Shown here: positions 45,801-54,199 of the stretch, one piece after another
How the letters are laid out: the number at the start of each line of letters is the position of its first letter
Position numbering within the stretch: position 1 is the stretch's first letter
Source: Acanthococcus lagerstroemiae
Taxonomy: Eukaryota; Arthropoda; Insecta; Hemiptera; Eriococcidae
Assembly (NCBI GenBank): GCA_031841125.1
Contig: CM063113.1
Coordinates: 60,443,211-60,507,210, forward strand
Direction of reading: 5' to 3'
DNA: 64,000 nt
The notes under the pieces: model-generated
Told to the model about the DNA's origin: nothing
What the model saw: the letters and a program-made list of their open reading frames with translations, nothing else
The model's database searches: none
Program-made: the position numbers and the translations under genes

Positions 45801-47265
45801 TGACGAATCAAGCAAAGTATCTAAGCTTGTCGTTGGAAAGGTTTTGTTGAGTGAAATGCAAATAATTTAAGGAAATCTGAAATTTTTCTTTTCTCCATCG
45901 TGAATCCGATTTTTCTGAAATTTTAAATTGTATCACTTGGGTTTTAATTCTCCCTCTCCTCATTCATTTTAATCAGGATTGAATTTCCATCAGAAAAGAA
46001 GCCAAAAGAAAAAAAAATCAGTAACTTGATTTTGAACTACCCTCCTTATCACGATTCAATCCCTTCGGGAACCTCTGTTCTCAGTCCAAAACTTGCCAAC
46101 TCTAAGAACCCATATTTGACAGAAATACCAGAAGAAGAGTTAATGCAACATTACTGTCCCTATCTCGATGAATTTTAGTTCCGTTTTAATTGACTAAGTT
46201 CATATTTTAAAAGATGTACCGAGCTGAAATTTTTGGGGGAGGGGGGGGGGGTACTTCCCAGATTTTTTTAGCACCCATTTTATATTTATTTTTATCGGAT
46301 GAGAATCGCATTCAGTTCTGTAAAGTTTTTCACTTCTTCGAATCACCAATTTTTTTTTCGCAAGGCCAGCCGTGTCGGTATCACAGTAGTAGCAGAAATT
46401 TGGTTGTACTTTTACGGCAAATGCACGCAGTGACGTAGCCAGGGGGTCCGCCGTTCAATGTATTTCTTATGGAACGGATGTCCTTTTGACAGATAACTCC
46501 TCAATTTTATCTTAATTTTTATAAAATAGTCCTCTAATATCGGCGATTTTTAATAATACTACAATTTTCTACTTTTTCTCCTTTGAAAATCTGACTTCCC
46601 CTCACCCTCCCCCTTTGGGAAAATCTTAATTACGCCACTGAATGCACACAGAAAGGTCGCGTTATACAACAGGGTGTACTGCAACGGTGTAATTGCAATT
46701 TTCCCGACCCTTAATGCTGAAAACTGATTATAATTTGAGCAATTGTACAGAATATGACACAGAAATCCTCCCCGTATATTTTTTTTTTTCAAAATTGAAA
46801 AGTAGTGAAATTACACTTGCGCACGTACTTCTGAAAAATACAGTTACTTTAAAAGTGTAATGTTTGTGTATCATTCAATGGCTTCGTACTCGTAAATAAA
46901 TTATTTCTAGGAAGAGTTCCTTTGCTACATATTTGTAAAACGACTTACCAAACATCTAGGTATACTAAATTAATATTAAATTCGAAAAATTTCGGCAGGC
47001 TACTGCACTTACACTATATTATATTCGAATATATTCTAATTCCTATACGAATTAAAATGATATGTGTCAGATGGGGTAAATTACCTTTTGATGTTCCGAT
47101 AAATAGATGTGCATTGCCAAGGAGAGGGAGAGCTGGAGGACCCGGAAATTTCTCTATCAGTTCTTCTAACTTTTTTCTGTTCAATCTGAACGTTATATAG
47201 CGTACGTGCACTGGAACGAGTATACCCAGCGAAAATATGAACACTCGAATTTGAAATTGAAACAA
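33819..47265 (-). CDS. cytochrome P450, CYP4 family, gene B (12 exons, 523 aa)
   Basis: Microsomal heme-thiolate mono-oxygenase; substrate unknown. Minus-strand exons: 47085-47265, 44352-44455, 44177-44261, 39139-39327, 37402-37486, 36914-37040, 36709-36781, 36131-36261, 35451-35519, 34886-35057, 34195-34374, 33819-33994. All borders are GT-AG, phases agree, and the total is 1572 nt. Features: N-terminal anchor then FPGPPALPLLGN (about 40-51); C-helix W127xxxR131; I-helix GSETS (326-330, usual AGxDTT); K-helix ETLR (383-386); NPDRF (437-441); heme loop FSAGPRICIG with ligand Cys464. Length is normal for CYP4. The acceptor of exon 10 has a weak pyrimidine tract. Introns hold five MITEs, a nested LINE and a 5S-derived segment. 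No disabling change is seen, so the gene is probably functional. Confidence 0.92.
34195..34374 (-). CDS. P450 gene B exon 11 (heme-binding exon)
   Basis: Encodes DGRILPAGSTAVLSIISMHT, the PERF-type NPDRF and the heme loop FVPFSAGPRICIG (Cys464 axial ligand). Donor GTAATA at 34194. Confidence 0.92.
34616..34655. repeat. ATT/ATTTT microsatellite
   Basis: (ATT)n followed by (TTTTA)n in intron 10 of gene B. Confidence 0.8.
34886..35057 (-). CDS. P450 gene B exon 10 (K-helix exon)
   Basis: Encodes VYEELLSIFGDSERPPQLDD then LSRLPVMERCIKETLRRFSP: the CYP4 'L..Y...ckETLR' K-helix with ExxR. Acceptor after CCAAAAAG, donor GTAATG. Confidence 0.9.
35155..35426. mobile_element. hAT-type MITE in gene B intron 9
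   Basis: Left CAGTAGCTTAGCCAGG, right (inverted) CAGTGGCGTAGCCAGG; 8-bp flanks GGTATATG / GGTGTATG. A G-run of 14 follows the left end. Same family as 46428-46640. Confidence 0.82.
35451..35519 (-). CDS. P450 gene B exon 9 (I-helix exon)
   Basis: 69 nt encoding GSETSAITVCFTLLMLGKHK and HYQ. The first five residues replace the consensus G-x-D-T-T conservatively (Glu for Asp, Ser for Thr), the oxygen-activation groove of P450s. Confidence 0.88.
37606..37724. repeat. large imperfect palindrome (~120 bp)
   Basis: ACGTATCAGTG, AGTAACCGATTTCC and GAGTACGAGG on the left recur inverted as CGTACGAGGGAATCGGTTAC and CACTGATACGT on the right, around a GAGCGAGCGCAGCGAGTG core. It could extrude as a hairpin. 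Adjacent to the 5S-derived segment. Confidence 0.75.
37725..38098. repeat. inverted-repeat unit enclosing a 5S-rRNA-derived segment
   Basis: TTTTAATGAAATATGAACGG at 37725-37744 is repeated inverted near 38078-38096 (CCGTTCATATTTCATTAAAG). The 5S-like stretch lies between the two arms. The tail includes AAAATGGACGATTTTCGAAA. Confidence 0.55.
37838..37940 (+). pseudogene. 5S rRNA-derived sequence (internal promoter region retained)
   Basis: GAATACATAGGTTCG, then GAAGTTAAGCACACATCGAA, then CGTGGTTAGTACTTGGATGG and GTGACCGCT match the order and near-sequence of animal 5S rRNA from about nucleotide 25 to 95, including the A-box and C-box of the RNA polymerase III internal control region. The 5' part and the terminal stem are not conserved, so it is not a functional rRNA gene. 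It may be a 5S-headed SINE or captured 5S. It lies antisense in gene B intron 4 and is absent from what is visible of gene A. Confidence 0.75.
38110..38660 (-). repeat. gene B intron 4 sequence paralogous to 690-1280
   Basis: Collinear similarity with gene A intron 4 as described there. It begins just after the 5S-containing unit, showing that unit is an insertion specific to gene B or lost in A. Confidence 0.72.
38692..39014. mobile_element. MITE of the CAGGGTGTCTACC family in gene B intron 4
   Basis: Left CAGGGTGTCTGTCAG and right TTTGGTAGACACCCTA form imperfect TIRs; internal CATATAAGTCATGCAAGTCA / AAAAGTCATACTTTTGG. Target duplication unclear. Confidence 0.6.
39139..39327 (-). CDS. P450 gene B exon 4 (C-helix exon)
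   Basis: Encodes GPKWKRKRRQLNPAFNVNLM and EDEFDLWPHVFKCTRDTIC; W127xxxR131 is the heme-propionate contact. 189 nt, as in gene A. Confidence 0.9.
40061..41867 (+). mobile_element. 5'-truncated R1-clade-like LINE
   Basis: A 15-bp target duplication CAAGTTCGTTAAATA flanks it (40046-40060, 41868-41882). It starts mid reverse transcriptase, and the end lacks a poly(A) tail, as in several R1-type LINEs. The 3'-terminal ~60 bp recur at 59982-60037. Confidence 0.88.
40070..41260 (+). pseudogene. R1-like LINE reverse transcriptase C-terminal half, frameshifted
   Basis: Pieces in three frames: LDIMNAFSSIPYTRIMEALE (finger/palm), CYADDTLVVC with YADD at 40314-40325, LGLWFDGKLHVREHFRRAAV, then a thumb region with RRRMYVNVIMSVLLYGVPIF, and the C-terminal zinc-knuckle CAQCDRGAEDTPWHTLFEC with W..ER. 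Stops (TAG 40341, TAG 40622) and frame changes near 40200, 40380 and 41070 make it a pseudogene. Confidence 0.82.
42000..43350. other. gene B intron 3, no feature recognised
   Basis: AT-rich. The start (42000-42080, GCTGTTCATTCCTGGC, CATCACAGCTTA) parallels gene A intron 3 at 2180-2260. A small perfect hairpin GTTAGTGT-GTA-ACACTAAC lies near 42733. No coding content. Confidence 0.5.
43360..43570 (-). repeat. gene B intron 3 sequence paralogous to 2455-2660
   Basis: AGTGTCCGTAGTGTGAGAAT, CACCATTTTCTAGCATG and GGTTACGTAATCACCA match AGTGTCCACGGCGTAGAAAC, TACCATTTTCCAGCGTG and GGTCACGGAATTACCA of gene A intron 3. Confidence 0.65.
43682..43984. mobile_element. hAT-type MITE in gene B intron 3
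   Basis: Left CAGTGTTGCCAGGTGG, right (inverted) TAGTGTTGCCAAATTTG; 8-bp flanks GTCGTAAC / GCCGTAAC. Interior rich in AAATTGTACCA-type repeats; non-coding. Confidence 0.78.
44876..45320 (-). mobile_element. possible LINE 3' fragment
   Basis: On the minus strand the piece ends GGCCATATGGCCTATAGACA and then an AAAATAAAAATAAAAATAA tail. GGCCATATGGCCTAT followed by such a tail resembles 3' ends of I-group LINEs. The upstream frame (RQRWTAAQGRDSRDIRTKYI) is not diagnostic. Confidence 0.35.
45330..46200. other. gene B intron 1, no feature recognised
   Basis: The minus frame 45532-45798 has no recognised motif. Confidence 0.4.
46428..46640. mobile_element. hAT-type MITE in gene B intron 1
   Basis: CAGTGACGTAGCCAGGGGG at left, inverted CAGTGGCGTAATTAAG at right; 8-bp flanks AATGCACG / AATGCACA. 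Same family as 35155-35426. Confidence 0.82.
47085..47265 (-). CDS. P450 gene B exon 1 (first coding exon)
   Basis: Encodes MFQFQIRVFIFSLGILVPVH (anchor), a basic stretch and LEELIEKFPGPPALPLLGNA, ending SKG at donor GTAATT. Sixty codons plus one base. Confidence 0.9.
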
Positions 47266-47819
47266 TATAATTCAGCATCTGCTTTCGAATTCTAATCAAT
47301 ATTTGAGTATACACTGTAACGTAATCTTTAGTCTTCTCATATTCATTATGATTAACCCATTTAATTCGAAAAACCTGTATGCCAAAATCTTACTGCCCTC
47401 CATTAACTTGCATAAAAATAGTGAAAATATGCATAATTGTAGCGAAATTGCGATCGGAATAGTTCGACCCCTTCGATCATCATCTCGGAACGTCCACTCT
47501 CCAATGGAATGCTCTCTCCACTCTTGAAAAAAGAAACTAAAACTATTTTCTTTGTTTTTATCGGAATAGTGTCATGTACCTACTACCTACCGATTTTGAT
47601 TCAGTTTTTCTAAATTCGATGATTCGAATAGACAGACCATACATAAACTAACAGATTTTGAAAATCGGAATCTCTGTTTTCCGTTTTTCAACCTTTCGAG
47701 GCAACAAATGAGCATTTTAGAAAGAACATTTAAAAAAAATGTTCAGTCTACTTTTTTATGACTTAATCTAACGCAGAATATCTGAAGTCTACTATTTTGA
47801 AAAAGGTCATCTGAGTTAT

Positions 47820-49430
47820 CTAAGTCATATTTTTTCGCTGTAGGTCATCTAGAAAATGTAATCTATTAAATAGTTGATAAGAATACCAAAACAGTATACC
47901 CAATTTCCAAACTTTGGTTCCTGTAGATCCTACTCGTATAAAAACAACTAAGAATGAAATGGAAATAAAGAATCGGAGTGATGTTTTATAAAGTACGGAA
48001 GCAACAGTGAGTCTGAGAGGACCAGATAGTGGGGCTTCGAGTGAGGAGATCGTGACCAAACACTGTAGGATAGAATGAAGTTCGGCTGTGTAGATGGAAG
48101 CTGGGTTTTTAAGCCTGAAGGAGTGTTGTAGACTGTCTATGAAGTATTAGGCGTAAGTGGTGCGTCGGTTGTATTTTGAACTATCAGTGAAGCATAGGAT
48201 ACGGTCAAGAAAGCGGTCCAGGATTTCTTGCAAATGTGTTCGATTAACTTTGTGGGGGGGGGGGTAGATTTTTTAGGGAATTATGTAAATTCAAAATTGC
48301 ATAGGGGAAGGTTCAATAACCAGGGTGGGGGTGATGAATGGATTATTAGTAGTGAATTGTTTGGAAAAGGTACGGAACAGTGTCCCTTCAAAGTGTGAAT
48401 GTAAGTGCAGTGAAGATTTAGGAACGGGGGTGTAGTTTTAAGGGTTAAAGAGATACTCATAAGCAGGAAGATTAGGGTTGTGTGCTATCGTAACGAGACG
48501 TTTGGCAGTGAGTATCAATCGGCGGTAAGAAAGAGGAGGAATTCCAGCATCGGCACACATACTTAAAGCTAGGCTAGTGCAAAAGGCGCCAATGGCGATG
48601 CGTAAACCCGCATTTTGAATAGTGCCGAGAAGCTTTAAGTATGAGTGAGAGGCAAGTCCATATATGGGTGATCCGCAATCCATGATAGATCGGATCAGAG
48701 TCTGGTGTAACTGAATGAGTAGTCCTCTGCTACATCCTTTGGAAGGATGTGAGATGCACTTCAGAACATTGAGTGAGCGCATGCATTTGGCTTTTATATG
48801 TGTTTTATATGAGGTAACAAGGAGAGGCGAGTGTCAAGAAAGAGGCCGCGAAATTTGACTAAATTGGAACGAGGAATCGATTGTGAGCTGAGTAAAAGAG
48901 GTGAGAAAGTTAGATTGCTTATTCGATGCTGGAACACCATGAATTCTGTTTAGCTTTTGGTGGTGTGCGGAATTCGTGTCTAGAGGACCGTCTTTCGATT
49001 AGTTTTATGTTTTCTTGGAGTAGTGTATGAGCACGTTGTGGATTTTTGGATTCGAGGTAAATGCTGAAGTCATCGGCAAATAGTATTTATGTGAGGGGGA
49101 AACGAACCTGGAGAGTGATTTCATTAATAACAATCAAAAACAAGGTTACACCGTAGACTGAGCCTTGCGGGACTCCACTGACGAGCGGTCGCGGGTGCAG
49201 GAAAGATGTCCTCTCACACGTACCTAATGAAAGGGTTTTGTAGGAAGTTTTGTAGGACTAGAGGAGGGTGTCCGCGTAAACCGTATTTATGAAATAGAGA
49301 ACAGATTTGATACCTCCATACTCTATCGAAGGCCTTTTCCATATCGAAGAATACTGAGAACAGATGATTTCCGGTTGAAAATGCATCGCAAATTTGTGCC
49401 TGCAGGAATAAATAACACTGGAATAGCGAT
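47820..49430 (-). mobile_element. decayed I-group LINE, minus strand
   Basis: Reading 49430 downward: FDMEKAFDRVWRYQICSLFH (palm A), VSGVPQGSVYGVTLFLIVIN (motif B), FADDFSIYLES (active site) after an in-frame stop, a thumb region ILQTLIRS-like (LHQTLIRSIMDCGSPIYGLA), then an RNase H remnant with NPASIYTAELHSILQ. RT followed by RNase H and the GVPQGSVxxVTLFL signature place it in the I/Jockey superfamily, I-like. Several stops and frame changes. Confidence 0.75.
48438..48782 (-). pseudogene. LINE reverse transcriptase thumb fragment
   Basis: Encodes MRSLNVLKCISHPSKGCSRG, LLIQLHQTLIRSIMDCGSPI, then LKLLGTIQNAGLRIAIGAFC and PPLSYRRLILTAKRLV, the conserved stretch after the RT active site in I/Jockey LINEs. 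Confidence 0.72.
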
Positions 49431-49894
49431 AATACAAGTATACGTCCCAACTACAACTGCTTAGCAAAAAAGAAACTAAAGATTTGTATAACCTACTCAC
49501 AAATAAAATTAACGAACAAGAAGTTAACGCAAAAAATAAACTTATGATAACAGAGGTGAGTTCGATATGTCAAGTAGGGGAGAGAAGAAAACGAGTAGAA
49601 GCCGTAATGGTTCAGTCTAACTATGGAAAAAGAAACGAACGAGGATGGAGATTTATACAAAATTGTCGAGAAAACAATCTTCAGATAATAAACTAATGTT
49701 TCAATATAAGAAAGGGAAGAAGGTGGACATGTATATCGCCAAACCAGGGTGCAGAAATCAAATAGATTATATCCTAGCACAAACAAATGAAAAAGATGTA
49801 TAATAAGTTACAATGTAATAGTTTTGGCTTCCAGTCGGACGACAATTTAATAAAATTTAATGTAAGATAAACATTAAAAGAAAAAGATACATAG

Positions 49895-50420
49895 AATGTC
49901 CCAAAACTACTGAGACTAATGCGATAACTCGAGAACAAATAATGTCAGTGACAAAAATAAACCGGCATCTTGAAGCTCAAACATTTTTGTAATACGATCC
50001 AAAATTCAAGTCACTAGGTATAAAATCACACGTGTGATCATCTAACGCGTGAAAGGAGTTGAGGTACACTCTCCGGATTTTTTACAATGAGAAAAAGAAA
50101 AAGTTGAAACATCAGAAAGAAAATTATTCGTCGATATTTTACATTCTACTCCTTTTTGAGATAGCGACCACCACTTTCCAAACATTTATCCCACCGTTCG
50201 ACCCATTTTGTAAACGTTTTTTCGAATTCCGTGTTGCGGGTAGCGTTTTGAGGAATTTGAAACATTCATTGAACACTTTTTCGTTGGTGCTGAACTGCTT
50301 TCCTTGGAGGTGCATTTTCATGGTAGGAAAGAGCCCTAAATTACAGGGGGCATGATCGAGGCTGCAGGGAGGGTGAGGCATCACGGGAAGATCCCATGAA
50401 CAGTATAAGACATAAGAATA
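49895..50420 (-). mobile_element. mariner-like element fragment inserted in the LINE
   Basis: The minus frame includes HPPCSLDHAPCNLGLFPTMK, MHLQGKQFSTNEKVFNECFK and GINVWKVVVAISKRSRM: the mariner '(H)PPYSPDLAPCDYFLFP..K..L' box with the third catalytic Asp region altered (DHAPCN). Possible end near 49893 (AATGTCCCAAAACTACTGAG). Only the C-terminal third remains. Confidence 0.7.
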
Positions 50421-50732
50421 TGTAGGTACCCAGATTTGAAGGTCAGAGTAATAACAGACAAAAATGGAAGGTACTTTGAAATAAAAAAAAGGGGTGAAAC
50501 AAGGAGATGAAATATTATCGCTGTTATTTAGCAGCACCTTAGAAGATATATTCAGAAAATTAAATTGGGGAGGAAAAGGTATAAGAATATATAAACGGGG
50601 AGTATCTGAACAACCTGCGGCTCGCGGATGATGATGTACTTGATAACCAAAAACACAAAACAAGTGATGGAAATATTAAATGAATTAAATGAAGAAGGAA
50701 AGAAGGTAGGATTAGAAATAAACATAGGTATA

Positions 50733-51538
50733 GTCAAACCTCGATATAATGCGATCCTCTGTATAGTGCGAATTTTCCTCGGTCTCTTGATTTTGCCTAT
50801 CTAGATGTATACAAAAACACCTCCTTATAGTGCGATTAAAACCTCTTATAATGCGAAAATACAACCACTGCGCTGGTAAGAATTTATGGAAACACCCGCC
50901 CGACCATCCACATAAGCAGAGAAGTAATGTACTTATAAATACATCAATTTTCCGTTGTGTTTAGTCATGTTCTACTTAGAAGTCACTCTTTCATATTCGC
51001 GTCGCGTGCTCTTTAAAAATGATTTTAGGAAAGAGAAAACGAACGCAGCTTAGTGTATCTGAGAAGCTGACCATTTAAAAAAAAAGTTGACGAAAAACGT
51101 GTAACACAGACGATAAGTTCACTCGCAAAGTTTGTTAACCTAAGTGAGAGCCTCTGTTTAAAAAAATTATGTATAATCGCGAAAAACTGTATGATGCGGC
51201 TACCACTGGTGATTGTAAACGGAAAAAGCTGACTGGTTCCCGTCGTGACGATTTAGAGAAAATTTGAGTGGACTGGATTCAACAATGTCAAGATGCGAAT
51301 ATCCCTTTGAGCGGTCCTATCATCCAAGGTCAAGCCCAAAAAGTTGCGGAAAAATTGAAAATTGACAAATTTTTCGGCTTCAAAAGGATTACCGATTTCT
51401 TTTAAGTACAGTAGTTCATGTACAGTACATTACTTATCTTCCAAAATTTATTACACGCAATTTGAAAGTTTTTTTTACCACCTCTGTATAGTGCGAAATT
51501 TTCTAGGTCCCTTCATTTGCACTATATCGAGGTTTTAA
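50733..51538 (+). mobile_element. Tigger/CENP-B-like pogo element, decayed
   Basis: TIRs TCAAACCTCGATATAATGCG (left) and, inverted, TTAAAACCTCGATATAGTGC (right); CCTCTGTATAGTGCGAA recurs near both ends. It splits the RTE-like LINE between its RT active site and C-terminus, so it is younger. Exact ends are uncertain by a few bases. Confidence 0.75.
50999..51404 (+). pseudogene. Tigger-like transposase DNA-binding region
   Basis: Reads LGKRKRTQLSVSEKLTI (stop) KKVDEKRVTQTISSLAKFVN, then YNREKLYDAATTGDCKRKKL, and DANIPLSGPIIQGQAQKVAE KLKID: a psq/CENP-B N-terminal HTH followed by the CENP-B-type HTH ('W..Q.....IP.SGP.I...A..IA..L'). At least two stops and one frame change. No DDE domain remains. 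Confidence 0.72.
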
Positions 51539-52389
51539 TGTGTATACAAGAAAATTCTAGTAGGCGACGCAACTAATGAGGAGATTACCATCAAAAGAAA
51601 TGACCTACCTGGGGCAAAACATATTCATGACAAATACAACACAAAATGAAGTCCATAACCGCATATCAAAGGCATGGAAAAAGTATTGGTCGTTAAAACA
51701 CATTCTAAAGGGACAATAGCCCAATAACCTAAAAAGCGTGGTTATAAATAGTTGCGTTCTTCCTCCACTAACATATGGTTCTCAAAAATAGGCAATGTCG
51801 ACGCGTCGAAAAATGAATAAATAAAATAAAATAAATAGAAAAGAAAAAAACTAGATAAGAGCAACTCGAAGTGCAATGAAGAGATCAATTATTGGAGTTA
51901 AAAGAATTGACAAAACAAGGAATAAAATTTTGAAAAGAAAATTCAGGAAAACACAGATTTTGTAGGAGAGGTAAAAAGAATAAAGTGATGGGACTGGGCG
52001 GAACATGTAGCTAGACAATCAGGAGAGAAATTGTCATACAAAATGACATTTGGTACCTAAGAAAAAACAGAAAGAAAGGAAGACTGAAAATAAGATGGAA
52101 GGACGAAAGAGATAATATGTTGAGAAATAAAATGTTTCACAAAATGGCAATTGACAGACGTGAGAAGGACAGACTGAGGGAGGCCTTTGCCCGTTCGGGG
52201 TAGTGTTGTACATACAAGGCTAATAAATAAATAAATAATATTCATAAAGTTGCAATACAAGAATCAGAGTAGGCAAAATGTCCTACCTGCATAATTTTTT
52301 CTTTGATACTTCGTATCGTGCTTTAAATCAAAAAAATGTGTTACCTGTCAATTTCCGTCGAAATTTTCAAAAATATATCGTTAGCTGAA

Positions 52390-53010
52390 AATAGAGTTGA
52401 AATTAGCCTGGAAAAAGTGGTCTCTACTTGTCTCTGTGTGAAGGGATGAGAAGTGGTGTTCTAATAGTCTGTACTCCACGATAAAAGGTTCCTATTTCCT
52501 ACAAAAACGAGATAGAACGAATTCCACTAAATTTCAGTTGTTCCATAATAATTAATGAATTTATTGTACGCCGATGATCTAAATAAGTAGAACATGTTTA
52601 AAAACGAGCTTTTCAAGTGTAGTTCTGCTCCTCTTAAAATGTACTGTATCTAGACGATAAGTATCTAAGCATTTAATAATATATAATAATTCAAGATCTT
52701 ACTATGACGAATTTACTCAGTTCTGCATAAATCAAAATACTCTCGCAAGTGCCCAATTATCGTATTCTCATGTTAACTCCGAGTTGATTAGCTCGATGTC
52801 CCTACGACTATCATCTCACGGACGACTCAACATACAACTGGTTCAATGCACGCGCTGGTCAGAAACGCCAAAGTAATTTTTTCAGTTTTGAAGGTTCCTC
52901 CTTTTTTCTTTTTGTTTTCTCACCAATTCCAATGAAAATTTTAACTATTCTTCCTACCAATATCACGCATGTAGGAGTTTTCATTCATCGAGAATGAACC
53001 CTCTGAGTTT
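52390..53010 (-). promoter_or_regulatory. duplicated upstream unit U2 (candidate 5' noncoding exon/promoter of gene B)
   Basis: Parallel to U1 and U3. Contains the uninterrupted target site ATTTCAGTTGTTCCATAATA. On the minus strand ACCAGTTGTATG (+1 near 52839) and donor-like CATA/GTAAGATC (donor G 52702) are 137 nt apart. Lies about 5.4 kb upstream of gene B exon 1. Confidence 0.4.
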
Positions 53011-53284
53011 AGAGTTCTTGATATTGTAAACCTTCTGAAACGTGAACCCAAAAAATATTAAACCCTAGAAATTGCGATACTGTGTACTAAAGTTTAGTCT
53101 CGCATTATTTCCATTAATTATGAGTGGTACCAAACAGGTTGCTATGCAAAAATAAGTGTCGACTTAATGTACCGTGTACTTTTTTCTTCGACATTACGTG
53201 TATCGTGCGTTAGAAAGTTTTGAAAATGTGGTTTTCAACAAATTTTTAAGAATATCTCATTCACCGTGAAGGATACCAATTGTA

Positions 53285-54170
53285 GAATAGAAATTGGTCT
53301 GTATAAAGTGGTTTCCACTTGTCTAGTTCTAATCTATCTGAATAGAGGAAAATTAAGGTTTTAAATGTCTGTAGTTTTTGATAGGGTTCCTATTTACCAT
53401 GATAGCTAGAGACAACGAATTCTACTAAATTTCAGGTGTTCCATTAGAATTTTCAACGCTTTAATAACGTTACTAAACCAGGAACTTGTGGTTTAAAAAA
53501 TATCTCGTTTATTGAAACCTGAGAAGAAATTAGCCTTCCAAAAGTGTTTCCCACTTGTTGAGATGAAAGGTTTAACATGGGGTTCTAAAAGTTCGTATTT
53601 CGGGGTAAAGGGCTTCCATTTTACATGGTAACTAGAGAGAACAAATTCCATTAAATTTTAATTGTTCCATAATTTAGTAATGAATTTACAATACGCTAAT
53701 GATTTTTCTGAATTAGAACACATGTGCGAATTAAGCTTTTGGAATACAGCTATGCCCTGTTGAAATGTGCTGCATGCAGATGATAGGTATCTAAGTATGT
53801 GATAATTTGAGTACTTACTCCGGTAAACTTGCCAAATCCTGCGTAAATTAAAATACTCTAACAATAGTACACAATTACTGTATTCTTACACAAAATCGTG
53901 TACTCGTTGTTAACTCCGAGAGCGAATATGTAATGCCCGCACGAGTATCATCGCATGCACGACTGATTCGTGAGAAACGTTAATGTTCCTAGAAACATTA
54001 CATCTTGTTCTCTTGAGTTATCATTTTTTTTTTTTTTAGCCATCATTTATCAAATTTTAAACTGGGTATTCTTCCCACCAATTTTATACAGGTATAGTTT
54101 TTGTTGATCGAGACTACTTCTTTAAGACGCACTCGGTACTTTCAAGGGAAAATTCCAACATTACTTTCTT
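53285..54170 (-). promoter_or_regulatory. duplicated upstream unit U3 (candidate 5' noncoding exon/promoter)
   Basis: On the minus strand GAATCAGTCGTGC (+1 near 53964) and donor-like CCGGA/GTAAGTAC (donor G 53818) are 146 nt apart. An extra partial copy of the GTGGTTTCCACTTG / GGTTCCTATTTACC module precedes the main one (53290-53450 and 53520-53690). About 6.5 kb upstream of gene B exon 1. Confidence 0.4.
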
Positions 54171-54199
54171 CGCATTTCGTTAAAGTTCGATGGTATGCT

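Larger units (their letters stand above)
49430..52245 (+). mobile_element. decayed endonuclease/RT LINE (RTE-like), interrupted twice
   Basis: Endonuclease remnants at 49430-49800 (IAIIQVYVPTTTA, then NERGWRFIQNCRENNLQIIN and KKVDMYIAKPGCRNQIDYIL), RT at about 50440-50732 (GVKQGDEILSLLF, EDIFRKLNWGGKGIRIYKRG, 'LADDD'), and the C-terminus at 51539-52220 (ISKAWKKYWSLKHILKGQ, VLPPLTYGSQK, RWKDERDNMLRNKM). It ends in (AATA)n near 52222-52245. Interrupted by a mariner fragment and a Tigger-like element; its left end abuts the I-group LINE. Confidence 0.7.

Noticed and set aside
33819..47265. Gene B as a pseudogene because of its many insertions
   Set aside because: All insertions are intronic; twelve exons join in phase to 1572 nt with no stop and all signatures present.
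50139..50663. 174-codon minus frame as an intact gene
   Set aside because: Only about 85 residues are mariner-like; the remainder reads through the neighbouring LINE antisense.
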